64,000 nt of DNA, taken from assembly GCA_033239005.1 (NCBI GenBank), contig BSQZ01000028.1, positions 3,448,501 through 3,512,500 on the forward strand, in the 5' to 3' direction. The notes beneath the pieces are model-generated. The model searched no databases, was not told where the DNA came from, and was given only the letters and a program-made list of their open reading frames with translations. The position numbers and the translations under genes were made by a program. Shown here piece by piece: positions 33,250-46,600 of this stretch. Source of the stretch: Lamellibrachia satsuma (Eukaryota; Annelida; Polychaeta; Sabellida; Siboglinidae). How positions within the stretch are numbered: the stretch's first letter is position 1; every line of letters starts with the position of its first letter.

Positions 33250-34180
33250 CAGATGTTATTACTACACGACTTAGTGGTTGTTTGATTGACAATGCACGAC
33301 CCGTTGGAACTACATGCTTACTTCCGCAATAGCCAAATCGTTTCGCCAATAAATAAATCCGTTTTTCGCCAATAAACAAAACCACACATCCTGTTTCTGT
33401 CACCCCCCCGGTCGTATCCGGCCTCTCTCCCTTCTTCCCCACGTGGGAGAAGTATTTCTTACCTGTGCCTCCGCACGCCCTGTCCCCTTCGCCCGCGTGT
33501 GCCCCGCTCCCTACTTCTTCCCGCTGTCTCTGTCTTCATCTTCCCGTCCGTCTTCATCTGCGACAACAGTCATATCATATTTTTTTAATACACATTGCGA
33601 CATTGAATCAATTATTATTTACGACGGAGTGTTACAATTAACAGTAAAAGTTAAATAGTACAAAGCGTTACATTACAGTACAAATGTTAGATTACAGTAC
33701 AAACATGATACCTCAGTGTCAAATTAAAATATTTATAGAACATTGGAAGTATAACACGAATCTTGTTTGAAGCCACGTATACGCGGTTAACACTATCGCG
33801 CGCGTTGGGAAACGGGGGGGGGGTGCATTTGTGTCATTTATATCAAACAAGTGATGCTCTATGTAAGTCTACGACAGTTAATTGGAATTTGTTTAAATGC
33901 GTTGAATGAAATTGACATGGAGAATGCGCCGAAAGTTTATTCTTAATAATTCAATACAACTATCAACAGAATGCGTCTATTGATTGTTGAATCGATGAAT
34001 CCCGGACTTCAACGACATGTTTATTCGAGCCAGGTTTATTCGTGGCACTCGCGAGTAGAAATGATTCGTTCTCAGGGTCGAAGTATAGTTTTTCTCTTCT
34101 TATTGTTGTTGATTGGAAAGCAATCAGTTAGAATAGTAAGTTAGTTAGATCGGAATGCAGTTAGTTTGTGTTTTATCAAT
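33250..34180. other. Intergenic stretch, nothing recognised
   Basis: Only a pyrimidine-rich segment at 33440-33560 and a G10 run near 33815. Confidence 0.4.
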
Positions 34181-34420
34181 AAAACAAAGTTTACAGGATG
34201 ATCTAGATAAATTAGTTAAATGGTCAGAAAAATGGCAAATGTTATTCAATTTTGGGAAGTGTAAATGTATACACACAGGACATGGAAACATGGACGAAGA
34301 ATATAAAATGGGGGATGCTGTACTAGCAAGCATGGAGGCCGTATCGTAAAAAGGACATAGACAAGCTAGACAGAATACAACGAAGAGCAACTAAATGATT
34401 CCAGAATTGAGAGACCTTAG
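34181..34420 (+). mobile_element. Internal LINE fragment
   Basis: Encodes KQSLQDDLDKLVKWSEKWQM then LFNFGKCKCIH, matching 11910-12000 nearly base for base, then jumps to sequence matching 12285 onward. A short, internally deleted copy. Confidence 0.85.
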
Positions 34421-34545
34421 TTATGACAGAATAGCGACATAAAATTGCATGTAGATAAAGGTGACGCCTGGACGATTTTAACAAGTTCTGTTTTCGCGTT
34501 CATTTTAAGGGTACGTATTATTTTAATGAGGATTGACGGTGTATG

Positions 34546-36318
34546 GACGTTATGTCACAAGTCATATGTCTTAGACTTAGACGATATGTCATAAATTTGG
34601 AGCGGTATGTCACAAAACGATTTGTCACAAATTTATTTTAAGTTTTTATTTGTAGTTCACGCACTGAATATAAATCGGTGGTTATTTGCACTTTTGTTTG
34701 CACTAATATAACACATTGATTTTGACACTCTGCGGAATATAAGCGCAACTTAAACATTACTTATTTTCGCCCATCGCCGCGCGCTATAGATGGTAGTCGT
34801 GCTGTATAATTCATCCAAATCAAATGGCGTAACTTGTATGTGAGGTAAACCCAGACTAGTTTCATTATTATTTTAAATATAGTTTAATATATTTGCAGTC
34901 TCCATCCTTCATACTAATTTGTGTTACATATATTCATATATTGTATGACATTGTATGGACATGTTTTGGTCATTGATACAACCATAAAAGAAAGAAATCA
35001 AGCAAATACTAAGACAACATTTTATTTTAAAAATACAATTGCCTACATAAAAATTATTTAAAAAATAAAAATGCATACATAATTAAAAACCTGGATCTGC
35101 GAACACAGAGGCTTATATAAAGCCAAAATGTTACCTCCTACATGAAGCATACGTAATGTAACACATTAAAACAGATACAAATAGATATAATGATAACATG
35201 GAACATACGAACAACAAAGCCTAATGAAACACATTAATATCAAAGACTAATAAATATACAAACAATGAGACGTTAAAGAAAGTACTAATTTGAAACTTGG
35301 GCTAGGATTACACACTATTATATCGTTATCAATACTAAACAAAGTAACGTTGTCTGTCTACATAAAACATACTGCCTAGTAATTTAAAACCTTAATGCAT
35401 ATTAATATAACATACTACTTTAAAACCTTAATACATACTAATATAACATACTACGGTAATTTAAAACCTGAATATAACCAAGGAATGTGTGAAGGCCATT
35501 GACTGCCATACAGGGAGTAACTGGCTTTGCAATCGCAAAGTTATTTCACTGAGCAGCTATTGAGAACATTTTGTGATTGAAGCCATTAAACTACCAGATA
35601 CCTTGTCTTTCATGTTATCAGAGGCCACTGTTCCACAAGCACTAAAGGCATGAAAAGTTAATGTTGATGAGGTTCGTAGATTTCTTGGATAGTTATAATG
35701 TTTTATCTAAACATTTTGGGTTTCACAGAGACCATTCTACTGTATTAGTGATTATTTAAATTATAGAAAACATTAGAAAATCTTTTCATAAGCCCATATA
35801 TGGTAAGGCAATTATACTATGCATATGTACTTCCCCATATTAGTTACACATAGTAACATGCTATTATTGGCACAATTAAATTGCAAATAGCAATAATAAG
35901 AAAAATATGAGAATGTTGCTGCTACTGTACATATGTGCTCAGATCATGAACAAGTATTGAGCATACTTGGAGTGAAGCCATTCAACTACCGGTGAACTAC
36001 CAGATACCAGTCTTTCAATTTATTATATAAATATACATTATATACATTACTTTAGAATATAATTTAGATGCATTTTGAACAACTATTATCTACAATAAAA
36101 AATTATGGTAGAATTACTTTTCATCAATATAGCCCACATCCGCCAAGCACACATATACGCACGCACGCACGCACGCACACACGCACGCACATGTGCACAA
36201 TTACACAAAGTAACATATTATTTAGTACAAATCGACTTTTTTTGTGACATAATACTCCTTTTAGAAACATATCGTCCACAGTTTGTGACATAGTCTAAGC
36301 GACTTGGGACATAACGTC
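34546..36318. mobile_element. About 1.8-kb AT-rich element with inverted ends
   Basis: Left end GACGTTATGTCACAAGTC and the inverted right end (GACTTGGGACATAACGTC) match at all but one base; similar TATGTCACAAA blocks follow inside each end. There is no coding capacity. Inside, TGAAGCCATT-AACTACC recurs at 35578 and 35972, and a CGCA microsatellite lies at 36155. Confidence 0.6.
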
Positions 36319-36329
36319 TATAATTCGGA

Positions 36330-37660
36330 ATGGCATGGTGCACGTAGAACTTCCATATAGGTTAAGACAGGAATGTAATTATTAACTTTGTCTGATATAT
36401 AATAATAGTCACATATACTACGAATATACAACTATTACTTAACTTATTGTATTTTTAGATCGAGGAAATTCCATAATACATGTAACAAGGTAATTTATAT
36501 TTATCAGTTTTAACTATATACATTTTTTCATAGAAAACATATAGGTGGGGTTATGAATGTGTTGTGCAACGTGCGTAATGTAAACGAAATGACCGAACCT
36601 TACTGCACAGTAATTGACGTCGCACGAATTAAATTCCATCAATTAATATTTTCGAAAATACACAATTTGCGATTAAATAAATGACACCAGTTTTAGTGAT
36701 TATTACGGCAATTACCGTCCGACCATTAAATCTTCCCATTTGAAGGTGAACTTTTTTATCGGATAATTTATTGGTATGCCAAATGCCCGGGATCCAACGC
36801 TGTTTGCAATAGTTTCTAGCTGGTAATTATGCTACAGCAATACATATTAAAACATGAAATATAACATTGGTAATGCTGATGTACTTTGAAAACAAAACAA
36901 AATAGATAATTTGGGGCAATCCACTTGTGAAGTTAATTTGACATATGCACCTGATTTTTATTGTAGCAGTTAAACTCAGCTGAATACATTTGGTTCTGAC
37001 ATCTAAACTGTATACTAGATAACGGAAGTCCGCAGTAACAATAACTTACCTTGTGAATACGAGAATGCTTCTTGCAACGACGAACTTCCTGTCTTTCCGG
37101 TGACTGTTCTTCGTTGTGGGAGTTCTTCGGACCCGTTCAGAGACAGGAAGATTAAAGGAGCGGACCAGTCGATTCACTGGAGGGACCGTATAATTGCGCA
37201 AAGCTCCCTTGTAAAGCAATTATGACATTGTGGACAATGCCACCGTTGTGGTCCACCCTTGTTGTGCGTCGCAGGTGGACTCGCCCAATAACGGGTGGCG
37301 GTCAGCCGCGGATAATCACGATGAATAGGAACCTCTTTCCCAGGCAATATCTTTAGATACGATCTTGTCAATCACCCTACCCCAACTACGCCTAGCGCCA
37401 GGCTTTGGCACCTTGCCAGCAGACTGCACACCAACTTCGCAACTGCCGTATTGGGAAGTCAGTGACAGCTATCAAAGTAGGACGAAGAAGGCAGTAAGAA
37501 GAAAGCGGTTTAATTTCCAACGAAGCCAATCACTCCGATCTGTTTATACGATTCAATCGGTCGCAGACAGTTCCGGCTGACGTAAACACGCGCGGATATT
37601 GTCGCCTTCCGTCTCTTGCGCCACTAGGCGCAGAGATGCCATGTGCCTATTTGATTCATC
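36330..37660. other. Intergenic stretch with one consensus donor on the - strand
   Basis: No gene can be supported. On the - strand CACAAG|GTAAGTT ends an open stretch at 37050, possibly the 5' exon of the FoxH-like gene (phase 2 would fit), but no start codon or homology is visible. Confidence 0.3.
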
Positions 37661-37665
37661 TAAAG

Positions 37666-37979
37666 CAGGTGTTCCCAAACCTGTGGTCCGCGGCCCTCAG
37701 GTGGTCCGCGGCCCTCAGGTGGTCAGCGGGATGTTTAAGGTGGCAATGTCCACGTTAATTGTGTGTAAAAAATCCTTTAAACCATTATACCCCACAAACT
37801 TAATCAAGCGTGTGCTGCTTGACCCCGGGCAACTGAGACAGATTATGAAAATTATATATAATATATTTTTATTTAATAAAAATGCACGTCTTCAATTGTA
37901 TCGATAACTTTTTGCAATGCAATGGGCCTCAGTGGCTTTAGGAGGGTTGGACTCGAGGAAAAAAGTTTGGGAACCCTTG
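37666..37979. mobile_element. hAT-type MITE, 314 bp
   Basis: Ends CAGGTGTTCCCAAACCTGTG and, inverted, CAAGGGTTCCCAAACTTTTT, the usual hAT terminal pattern. Flanks ATCTAAAG and ATCTAAGA look like a decayed 8-bp target duplication. TGGTCCGCGGCCCTCAGG is repeated inside the left end. Confidence 0.8.
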
Positions 37980-38100
37980 ATCTAAGACACTGGACAATGT
38001 AACTTTAGAGATGTCTGTAAAATGACGTATACCATTACCGCCTGTGTGGTGAAGCATCATCATCATCATGCTGTCAGTCGCTATGCGACAAAGACTGCTT

Positions 38101-38660
38101 TCATTTCTTGACCGCCGCACTCCATTTAGTTCTCTGCTGTGAGAGTGATGTCCATGAGTCGGTCTTTATGTCTCTCAGCTTGAGGTTTCTCTTGATGGTA
38201 TCCTTGAACCGGAGACGAGGGCGTCCTCTCTGTCTGTGACCAGAAGACAATTGAGAGTAGAGGATCTGCTTTGGTAGTCTGTCTGATGACATCCTCATGA
38301 GGTGTCCAGTCCATCGAGATTATTATGATCAGAAGATCTTCCATAGAGGCAGCCCTATCGTAGATTATTATAACCACTGTTATTGTCACTTTGTCCTTCC
38401 AGGTTAGCCTCATGATCGAACGCAGATGTCGCATCATGAAGGCATGCAATTTTTCACCTGTCGTCTGTACACTGTCCAGGCCTCGGCTCCGTATAGTAAG
38501 GTGGATAGCACAATTGCCTGGTAGATCTTGCCTTTGACCCGCGTGGACACATGGTGGTTGTTCCAGAGTCTCTGGCGTAATCGGCCGAAAGATGCGCTAG
38601 CCTTGGCCATCCTCCTCTGTATTTCAGCAAACCAGCTACAAACAAGACTAAGCGGTGTTT
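38101..38660 (-). mobile_element. LINE 3' coding remnant
   Basis: Encodes MAKASASFGRLRQRLWNNHH, IYQAIVLSTLLYGAEAWTVY (thumb region) and, in another frame nearer 38.1 kb, GHRQRGRPRLRFKDTIKRNL then DSWTSLSQQRTKWSAAVKK. Frames are broken and a 44-bp repeat unit is inserted at about 38350. It is the same type of LINE as 97-636. Confidence 0.8.
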
Positions 38661-38746
38661 TTGAAAAATCTAAGCAACGAAAGTCAAATGGTTGTATGTT
38701 TATCGTCGTTATCGTCACAAGTAACATTATTATGATTCCCATTTTT

Positions 38747-38880
38747 ATAACCGCTGTTATTATACACTTGTCTCCGTATCGTAGATTATTATAACCACTG
38801 TTATTATACACTTGACTCCGTATCGTAGATTATTATAACCACTGTTATTATACACTTGACTCCGTATCGTAGATTATTCG
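38747..38880 (+). repeat. 44-bp tandem repeat, about 3 copies
   Basis: Unit includes CGTAGATTATTATAACCACT and GTTATTATACACTTGACTCC. A single related unit lies inside the LINE remnant at 38345-38390. Confidence 0.9.
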
Positions 38881-39059
38881 CGGTGCATGCAAACCGTGTT
38901 TTATATTTCTTCTCAGACATCGCGTTCCCAAATGGATTGATCCCAGAAGATTCCCTTGTATTAGGATCAACCTCGCCATTAACGCACAATTTGCCTGCGT
39001 CACTTGAGTATTACAAGAGTATTATTGCGTTTCGAGAACTGGCGAATATACTTTGAGAA

Positions 39060-40194
39060 CCGCCAATTCTGCGATAAAACGATGTTGATATTCAGCATGT
39101 CACAATAAATGCTGGGATCAATCGGTGTCCCGTGAACAACCTGTGATCCCCGTGATCTATCCTTGCCACGTGTCCGCCTCTTGCCACATGGCCGTCGCCT
39201 CTTCTCACCAGGCGACGGTGGCGTATCTTCAATGGGCTCTCCTTTCAATCCACACAAGTGCTTCAATCTCGTCTTATGTGTGACGTGTTTCTGTGCAATT
39301 ACACGATCAGTTTTGTATGAATCGCGCAAGCTATTAAACCGTTTCATGATGCTAGTGGATGTGTAAATACGCCTTTGGAAAAATGGACACAAACACCTGC
39401 CTGGTTGTGTTTGTTTATTTATCTATTTGCTTTTAAAATCGAAACAACCTTTGACTTGATGAAAATGTTGCTCAAATGAATCGATCGCTGGAATGCGGCG
39501 TGCGAACACTATTATTAGGACACTATTATGACACTATTATTATACACTCCCGAATCGATACGTTCAATGCTACGAGTGCGAAATGTGCAAAATGCACATG
39601 AGACTCCTATTATATATTCGTCAATTCTATTCTAAACTCATTTACACGGCCAGATAATTTATTAAATAAATTCGTTTCAAGAACTTTGGAGAGTCATCGA
39701 TCCTAACTACAAATGATGTGTTTATTCCACGGGTCACAGTAAACACGCAACCATTGAGATTTATCACTGTGTGTGTCACTTGTCACCTGTCGTATCGGTG
39801 ATCTGATGACGGCTGATTATCTCCAACCTCGGGAAGTCTTTTCCGCATTCGGCATTTAGAAAGGCTACATAATGCTTTCATGGAAATGACACAATCCGTA
39901 TTGTTTGATTCGCATATAAGTCATTAACACTCACTTATTGATGTCGATGTCAAGGTCAAGGTCAGGGTCATTAACACTCCGTCCTCAGTTGATTTAGCCA
40001 TTCGCGAATCAGGTTTGTCGATGTTCAAAATGTGTGTGAAGAGTGTTACGTAATATACGCAGCGGTTTAGTAAAGGATCCATACTTTTGTTAAATCATCG
40101 AAACAATAGACTTTGATCGTTAGACCACATTTATATGCAGGTAAACACCATGTAATGATAACTGATTTTATAATTATTATGGTGTGACATGGGT
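39060..40194. other. Intergenic stretch, nothing recognised
   Basis: Holds only TGATGTCGATGTCAAGGTCA at 39940, which recurs at 40386. Confidence 0.35.
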
Positions 40195-40386
40195 CGTAAT
40201 ATGTATTCGTTTGTTGATCACATATACACACGTACCTCTAAGACATATCAACATCAACATCAACATCAACATCAACATCAACATCAACATCAACATCAAC
40301 ATCAACATCAACAGCAACATCAACATCAATATCACTATGTCTTAAAGGCACGTGTGTATATGTGATCAACAAATGAATACATATTA
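40195..40386. repeat. (CAACAT)n array between long inverted repeats
   Basis: Arms of about 50 bp with few mismatches (left GTTGATCACATATACACACG, right its inverse) enclose about 14 CAACAT units at 40247-40331. Confidence 0.85.
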
Positions 40387-40645
40387 TTGATGTCGATGTC
40401 AAGGTCAAGGTCAGGGTCAATGCCAATGCCAATGCCAATGTCAATATTAATGTCAATGTTAATGTCAATGTTAATGTCAATGTCAATGTCAATGTCAATG
40501 TCAATGTCAATGTCAATGTCAATATCAATATCAATGTCATTGTCAATGTCAATCACAATGTCAATGTCAGTATCAGTATCAGTATCAGTATCAGTATCAG
40601 TATCAGTATCAGTATCAGTATCAATATCAATATCAATATTAATAT
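40387..40645 (+). repeat. Hexanucleotide array (TCAATG/TCAGTA)n
   Basis: Runs of CAATGT, then AGTATC, then AATATC hexamers. It starts with GATGTCGATGTCAAGGTCAA, also found alone at 39940. The hexamer period keeps all frames open. Confidence 0.95.
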
Positions 40646-40962
40646 TCATATAAATAATTATGTGAAGACTATGAAGAACTCTCTTGGACTTCAACTTTCG
40701 CTACTGTTGCCTCCCGTCGAGTTGGTGGCAGGCGTGACGACGGAAGATGACATCCCATTCGAGACGCCTTTAGTTCGTGTGACGCAATCTGGCATTCGGC
40801 CAACAAGTGTCGCGTTGCAGCGTCCACAATTGGCACATTCCCACAGTCGCCCTGGACCGTGTCGTGTTACATTTCGTCATGGGTATCTCATCGGGTGCTC
40901 CTTGTCAATACGAATCATTTCTAAAAATATTCTTGCATGCACGACTCATATTTTAATTAAAC

Positions 40963-41535
40963 AGGGAAACACAAGTCATAGTTTTGGGGCCACAATTTTG
41001 AATATCACGCCAGTGGTTTACTAGAAAAACTTTGTTGAACACGCACATCATCTTAGTTTGATGGGTCGCTTCATACTGTTAGATAACCCTGCGTCACAAG
41101 TGTCAAAGTCTAGCAAAATTCGCTCGCCAAATGAAAATATATTTGTATACACATGTTCCTATATTTGACAATACGATATGGCTATGCTGTTTGCGTCCAA
41201 AATCAACTTATGTACCATATTTTGGCTTTCTTTACTAAACGAGTCCTCTTTCTGGCAAAATAACACATTTGTTTGAGACTTTGAGTTGGTTCTCTAGATG
41301 CCGACCTCCGTTAATATGTCACGATTTTCATAGAACTGCGCATGCGCTTATCGGTCTCGCTGGTTTACATTGTCAGCGCTCAATCAAGTGGAAACATGAC
41401 CGGTATCTCACACTCTTAGAACACATTCTGAGTAAACACTGGCGTGATATTCTTGATTTTAGTTGCACATGGTTAGTTTTTATTATCTCTTTTAGATGTA
41501 TAGTCCTTAAGCCACGACTTTTGTCTCGCTTTAGA
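40963..41535 (-). mobile_element. MITE family C, inverted copy
   Basis: The reverse complement matches 24851-25470 throughout, e.g. AAGAATATCACGCCAG, ACTCAGAATGTGT and CTCAAACAAATGTGTTATTT. Confidence 0.75.
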
Positions 41536-41668
41536 TAACGTTGTATTTTGTAGCGTATTCTATGTACTGTCAACAACGTGTTGTGTTGTAAACCACTTTG
41601 TCTATGTATGTACATTATCAACAGCTAAAACGATACTTATTATTTAGTTGTACGTGTGTTCTTCTTGC

Positions 41669-42285
41669 GTGTGACATCACATCGTGTGCCATCACATCGT
41701 GTGACATCACATCGTGTATCATCACATCGTGTGACATCACATCGTGTGACATCACATCGTGTGCCATCACATCGTGTGACATCACATCGTGTGCCATCAC
41801 ATCGTGTGCCATCACATCGTGTGACATCACATCGTGTGCCATCACATCGTGTGCCATCACATCGTGTGACATCACATCGTGTGCCATCACATCGTGTGCC
41901 ATCACATCGTGTGACATCACATCGTGTGCCATCACATCGTGTGACATCACATCGTGTATCATCACATCGTGTGACATCACATCGTGTGCCATCACATCGT
42001 GTGACATCACATCGTGTGTCATCACATCGTGTGACATCACGTCGTGTGCCATCACGTCGTGTGCCATCACGTCGTGTGCCATCACATCGTGTGTCGTCAC
42101 ATCGTGTGTCATCACATCGTGTGACGTCACATCGTGTACCATCACATCGTGTGCCATCACATCGTGTGACATCACATCGTGTGACATCACCTCGTGTGTC
42201 ATCACATCGTGTGACATCACATCGTGTGACATCACCTCGTGTGTCATCACATCGTGTGACATCACATCGTGTGACATCACATCAT
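41669..42285 (+). repeat. 15-bp minisatellite, about 41 copies
   Basis: Unit ATCACATCGTGTGAC with variants GTGCC, GTATC and GTGTC. The 5-codon period yields open frames such as (MSHDV)n on the - strand; these are not genes. Confidence 0.95.
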
Positions 42286-42329
42286 CATCAGATGTCGAGG
42301 TGGTAACCGGACATAATTACGCAGGACGT

Positions 42330-42990
42330 AATCTCTACGGACAAAATCCCACATAACATAATCTCTACGGACAAAATCCCACAGAACATAATCTCTACGA
42401 ACAAAATTCCACAGAACATAATCTCTACGAACAAAATCCCACAGAACATAATCTCTATGGATTTAGTCCCACAGTACAAAATACCACATAACATAATCTC
42501 TACGGACAAAATCTCACAGTACAAAATCCCATAGAACATAATCTCTACGGATATAGTCCCACAGTACAAAATACCACAGAACATAATCTCTACGGACAAA
42601 ATCTCACAGTACAAAATCCCACAGAACATAATCTCTACGGATATAATCCCACAGGTCAAAAATACCACAGAACAAAATCTCTACGGACAAAATCCTACAG
42701 TACAAAATCCCAGAGAACATAATCTCTACGGATATAATCCCACAGTACAAAATACCACAGAACATAATCTCTACGGACAAAATCCCACAGTACAAAATCC
42801 CACAGAACATAATCTCTACGTATATAATCCCACAGTACAACGGACAAAATCCTACAGTACAAAATCCCACAGAACATAATCTCTACGGATATAATCCCAC
42901 AGTACAAAATGCCACAGAACATAATCTCTACGGACAAAATCTCACAGTACGACATCCCATAAAACATAATATATACGGACAAAATCCCGG
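42330..42990 (+). repeat. Composite repeat of about 45 and 30 bp units
   Basis: Blocks AACATAATCTCTACGGACAA, AATCCCACAG and TACAAAATCCCACAG in varying order, about 17 copies, starting some 45 bp after the 15-bp array. Confidence 0.9.
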
Positions 42991-42999
42991 TGTATTCCA

Positions 43000-43517
43000 A
43001 AATGGCACAAGACAACATCCAGCAATGTCAAAAGTGGACAAAATGCCACAATATAGTTATTCTATAAGTGTACTTTCTAGTTTTACAGACCTTTGTGCCC
43101 GGTGTTTTCTTAGCTTGCCACGCTACCCCTGGAGATAGAGGCTTCTTCTTCTCTGTGTCTTGTTGGAAGTAAATGGTAGGTTGTTTTGTTGGTAGTAGGG
43201 CCTAGTGCCTCCCTCAGATATGCTATAAGTCATTTGTCCAGCTTTCTATTGTTACCAGGTAAGTATGTTTCACGATGAATGGACAGAATCCCACAACAAC
43301 AAATAAGAAATACATACAACATAAACGAAATATAAATGGATAACCATACGCGTTTTATTAGCTTATTTTAAATAACAATAATAGTTTGCACATAATAAAT
43401 AATATACACCGTTTTATACGTGCTAATATGTGTCGCCATAATTATATGCGCTAATATCTCCTTCTCCATCTCTCTCGCCTGTCGCTGTAGTCGCTCGTTC
43501 TTTCGTTCGCTCGCTGG
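43000..43517. other. 3' flank of the helix-rich protein gene
   Basis: No gene seen; presumably holds the 3' UTR at its right edge. Confidence 0.35.
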
Positions 43518-43632
43518 TTATTCCTTTTCGATGTGCATGCGCGTGACAAGGTGGCACAGCCTAGCGGCGAGGCGGAGAAGCTGCGGCAGGAAGCTGACGA
43601 GACCTTGGAAGGCGTAGTCACACAGCATGATC
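43518..43632 (-). CDS. Helix-rich protein gene, last exon
   Basis: Encodes IMLCDYAFQGLVSFLPQLLR then LAARLCHLVTRMHIEKE and TAA. Acceptor CCGTGACAG, phase 2 in. A Leu-rich amphipathic helix ends the protein. Confidence 0.66.
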
Positions 43633-46600
43633 CTGTCACGGACGACCAATAGACATACTATTTCAAATAGATAATACTAATGCACTGTACGTAAATGTAA
43701 CAGTTGACAACAATTTGATTTTTTATTTGTAGCCGCGCAATTAATGTCACGTGGCTACGACATGAATTTTACTTTTATCCCCCTTCCCTCCCCCTAACAA
43801 AAATATCCCAACAGTAATCCTAATAATTAAACTGACGTCGCCTGGACGTACCAGGAGTGACGTCACGGTGGACGGATGTGCTAGTATCTCGGTTGGTTAA
43901 AAGTAATAAGTATACAAAACGTTTTACTATCGTAATCTTTCATTTGTCAATAGTCTAGAAAATACACAATCTGGCGATGGCATAAAATATGCCAGTGTAC
44001 GACATATATTATTGACAGATTCAGACATACAGAGATATTAAGTATTGGCCTGTAAGATTCCCGTTTTATGAACTGTACAGGGATAATATAGACAGCATTA
44101 AAGATTAAAATACGAAGTATAACATTGTTAAATTATATGTATTTTGATATTGAAAAAACCATATAATTGGGCTTTGTAATCATACCAAGCCACCAACCAG
44201 CCTCGAATCAGTTAACCAATAATGCGAACATCGTTGTATATTAACGTAACTAACATAACGGCGTGTAGCTTGTGACGCGGCCGAACTGTCGACGGCCAAG
44301 ACGTCCTACCTTCGACGTCACGTACCGGTAGGTGTAGTGATTGTGCTGAGAGCTGCGCAGATCTTTGAAGTCGAACTCCTCGGAGCTTTGAAGCAGCAGT
44401 CGTCGGTGCAGCAGGACGATCTCGGTCTGACAGGACAACCACCAACTCAGCATAAAGCTATTCACACATCCGTAAGCTGCCCGAGCTCTCGATCAACGTC
44501 AATTCTTTCGACGATTTTAACAAAAGTGCTTCCTCTGTTATTAAACCCACTGCGATTATATTAAATAAAACTCTTTTTACTGTTGTTATTATTAGTATTA
44601 TTAGTATGACTTAAACTACTTAAACATCAACGACGGTAGGGGATACTTTATTGAATTTAAAAGCAACATTAGCATATATGTCAGATGAATCAAGTAAATG
44701 CCACTTTACACAAGCTATTTGTGCCCCAGCTGGTCGGGCGACACCGTGTCGCATGACAATGCGCAGCTAAATTGTGTTGCGTTTAGACGAACGACGTGTC
44801 TAGACACTGTTATGTCGACCTATTGACTCGCGCCAATCCCAATTGAACTTTGATGAAAATTCGCGACAAGTACACCAGCTGATGGTCGTGGCGGTCGCTG
44901 ATTGGCCACTGCTTCGAAATTGCGGTCGACTGCACCATTCCTAGCAACACAATTATAGCCACAGATTGGCGTCGCTGATCGGTCTTACGAGGATGTTTAC
45001 ACGACCAATTCTTGCACTGCGATATCACACGACGTCGTGTCGGCCGACAAATCGGACACAGTTCGCTCGTGTAAACCTGCCTTAAGACGTATGTGGCCAG
45101 ACATTACCTGCAGTTGTGGATCGTACATCCGGCTAACGCTCTCGGCAAATTCTCCTACGTCGGCGATGAGCGAGCCAGAGAGCTCTTCCGCGAGCTCTTG
45201 GAACGACTGCCAGAAGCCGAGCATGTCGTCAAGTCGCTCGGCGCAGTAGACGCCCATTCCCGCACTCTTTAGGCGGTCAGCCATGCACTTGACCGCCCGG
45301 AGGTGACGTATCGTCGTGATGTCGCGAGGCAGCAGTGTTGTGACAGCCAGCTAAAGAACACATTATACAACAATTATGTGCTGGGTACTTCCTGACTTTA
45401 TAATAGATGGAGTCCCTATCAATTTTACTTTAAAATTATGGCTGAATATAAATAATTCGACAACATTGTACATACTGTTACATTTGCTTTTGACTGATTA
45501 GCTGCCCCCATTTTAGGCGAGTTTTAAGTAATCACTCTCCGTGCTGTCGTAAGAAAATACGACGAAGCTATCTCAGTCAGACATCACATTGTAAATCAAT
45601 CCTTTGGCATCAACTATACCAAATAATAATATATTCTTTATTTCAGACAATCAATCAGTATGTCCATATAAAAATAATAAATGCATAAATTAAAAACAGT
45701 ATATTTAAAAATTATACAAAGCTCAGATCCACTGATGCTGCAATTTCGACGTACAGTACATGTCGCTAATTGCAATGTTCTGTATATTGGGATTCAGTGA
45801 CTTGTCAACCCTAAGCCCCTTTCACAGTGAGTTGTTTCTGATTAACTAATCTAATTAAGAGGAATTTTACCGCCCGATAAGCAATCGCTTTCACAGTGAA
45901 AAGTTAGTCGCTAGATGGCGAAGTTGTACAATCTCGTGATGGTATAACGAGAACATTTACACAAAATGGAGGCTACTGAGCAGTATGTTTATTGTCTCTT
46001 TTTTTGTCGTGTTCACGCAGGTTTTAACTCAGTTTCATTCCTTGAAAATGGCTGTAATTCGGCGACAGATTGAGTGACAAACTACGGTCGAGATGGCGGA
46101 AGCACAATGCCAGGACATTATCAGTTGTTTGACAGATTCCCATTCGAGACGAAGGCGCATTCCTTTTATCTTACCGTGGATAGCGTAATCATCCATAAAG
46201 ATAATAGGAGATATGGCAAATATTATAACAGTACCTCCGCTTCGGTCCAGTTATTTGCACGACTCGTCATAATGATAATACTAGAATCCGAACGTGTTGT
46301 TGTGTTATGTGAAATAGAAGAAACCAAGGTAAAGGACGCTTCCGAATTCGCGCGAGATCTGAGCTTACACAGCGCTACCTAACGTCGAACTAAGAAGATT
46401 CTCCCTTTCACAGTGCAATTATGCCGGATAACATTTCTCCGCGTAGATCGGGTTACGTTGCCGCGCTATGTAAAATCTCACAATGGTTACCGATCTCCCA
46501 ATTACCGCACCGACCGAGCAGACGATCGGGATAGAGAAGGGGGTCTAGATCGGTGCGCTTGCAAACACTTTCTAATAATACGAAATCTAGCGCAAACAAA

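Noticed and set aside
37050..37200. 5' exon of the FoxH-like gene on the - strand
   Set aside because: The donor is good and phase 2 would fit, but the frame has no start codon and no recognisable FoxH sequence.
41598..43018. Possible repeat proteins such as (MSHDV)n and (FCGILSVEIM)n
   Set aside because: Satellite artefacts, open on several frames at once.
46074..46382. 102-aa ORF on the + strand
   Set aside because: It lies within a probable MITE bounded by CTTTCACAGTG motifs, inside an intron of a - strand gene, with no family resemblance.
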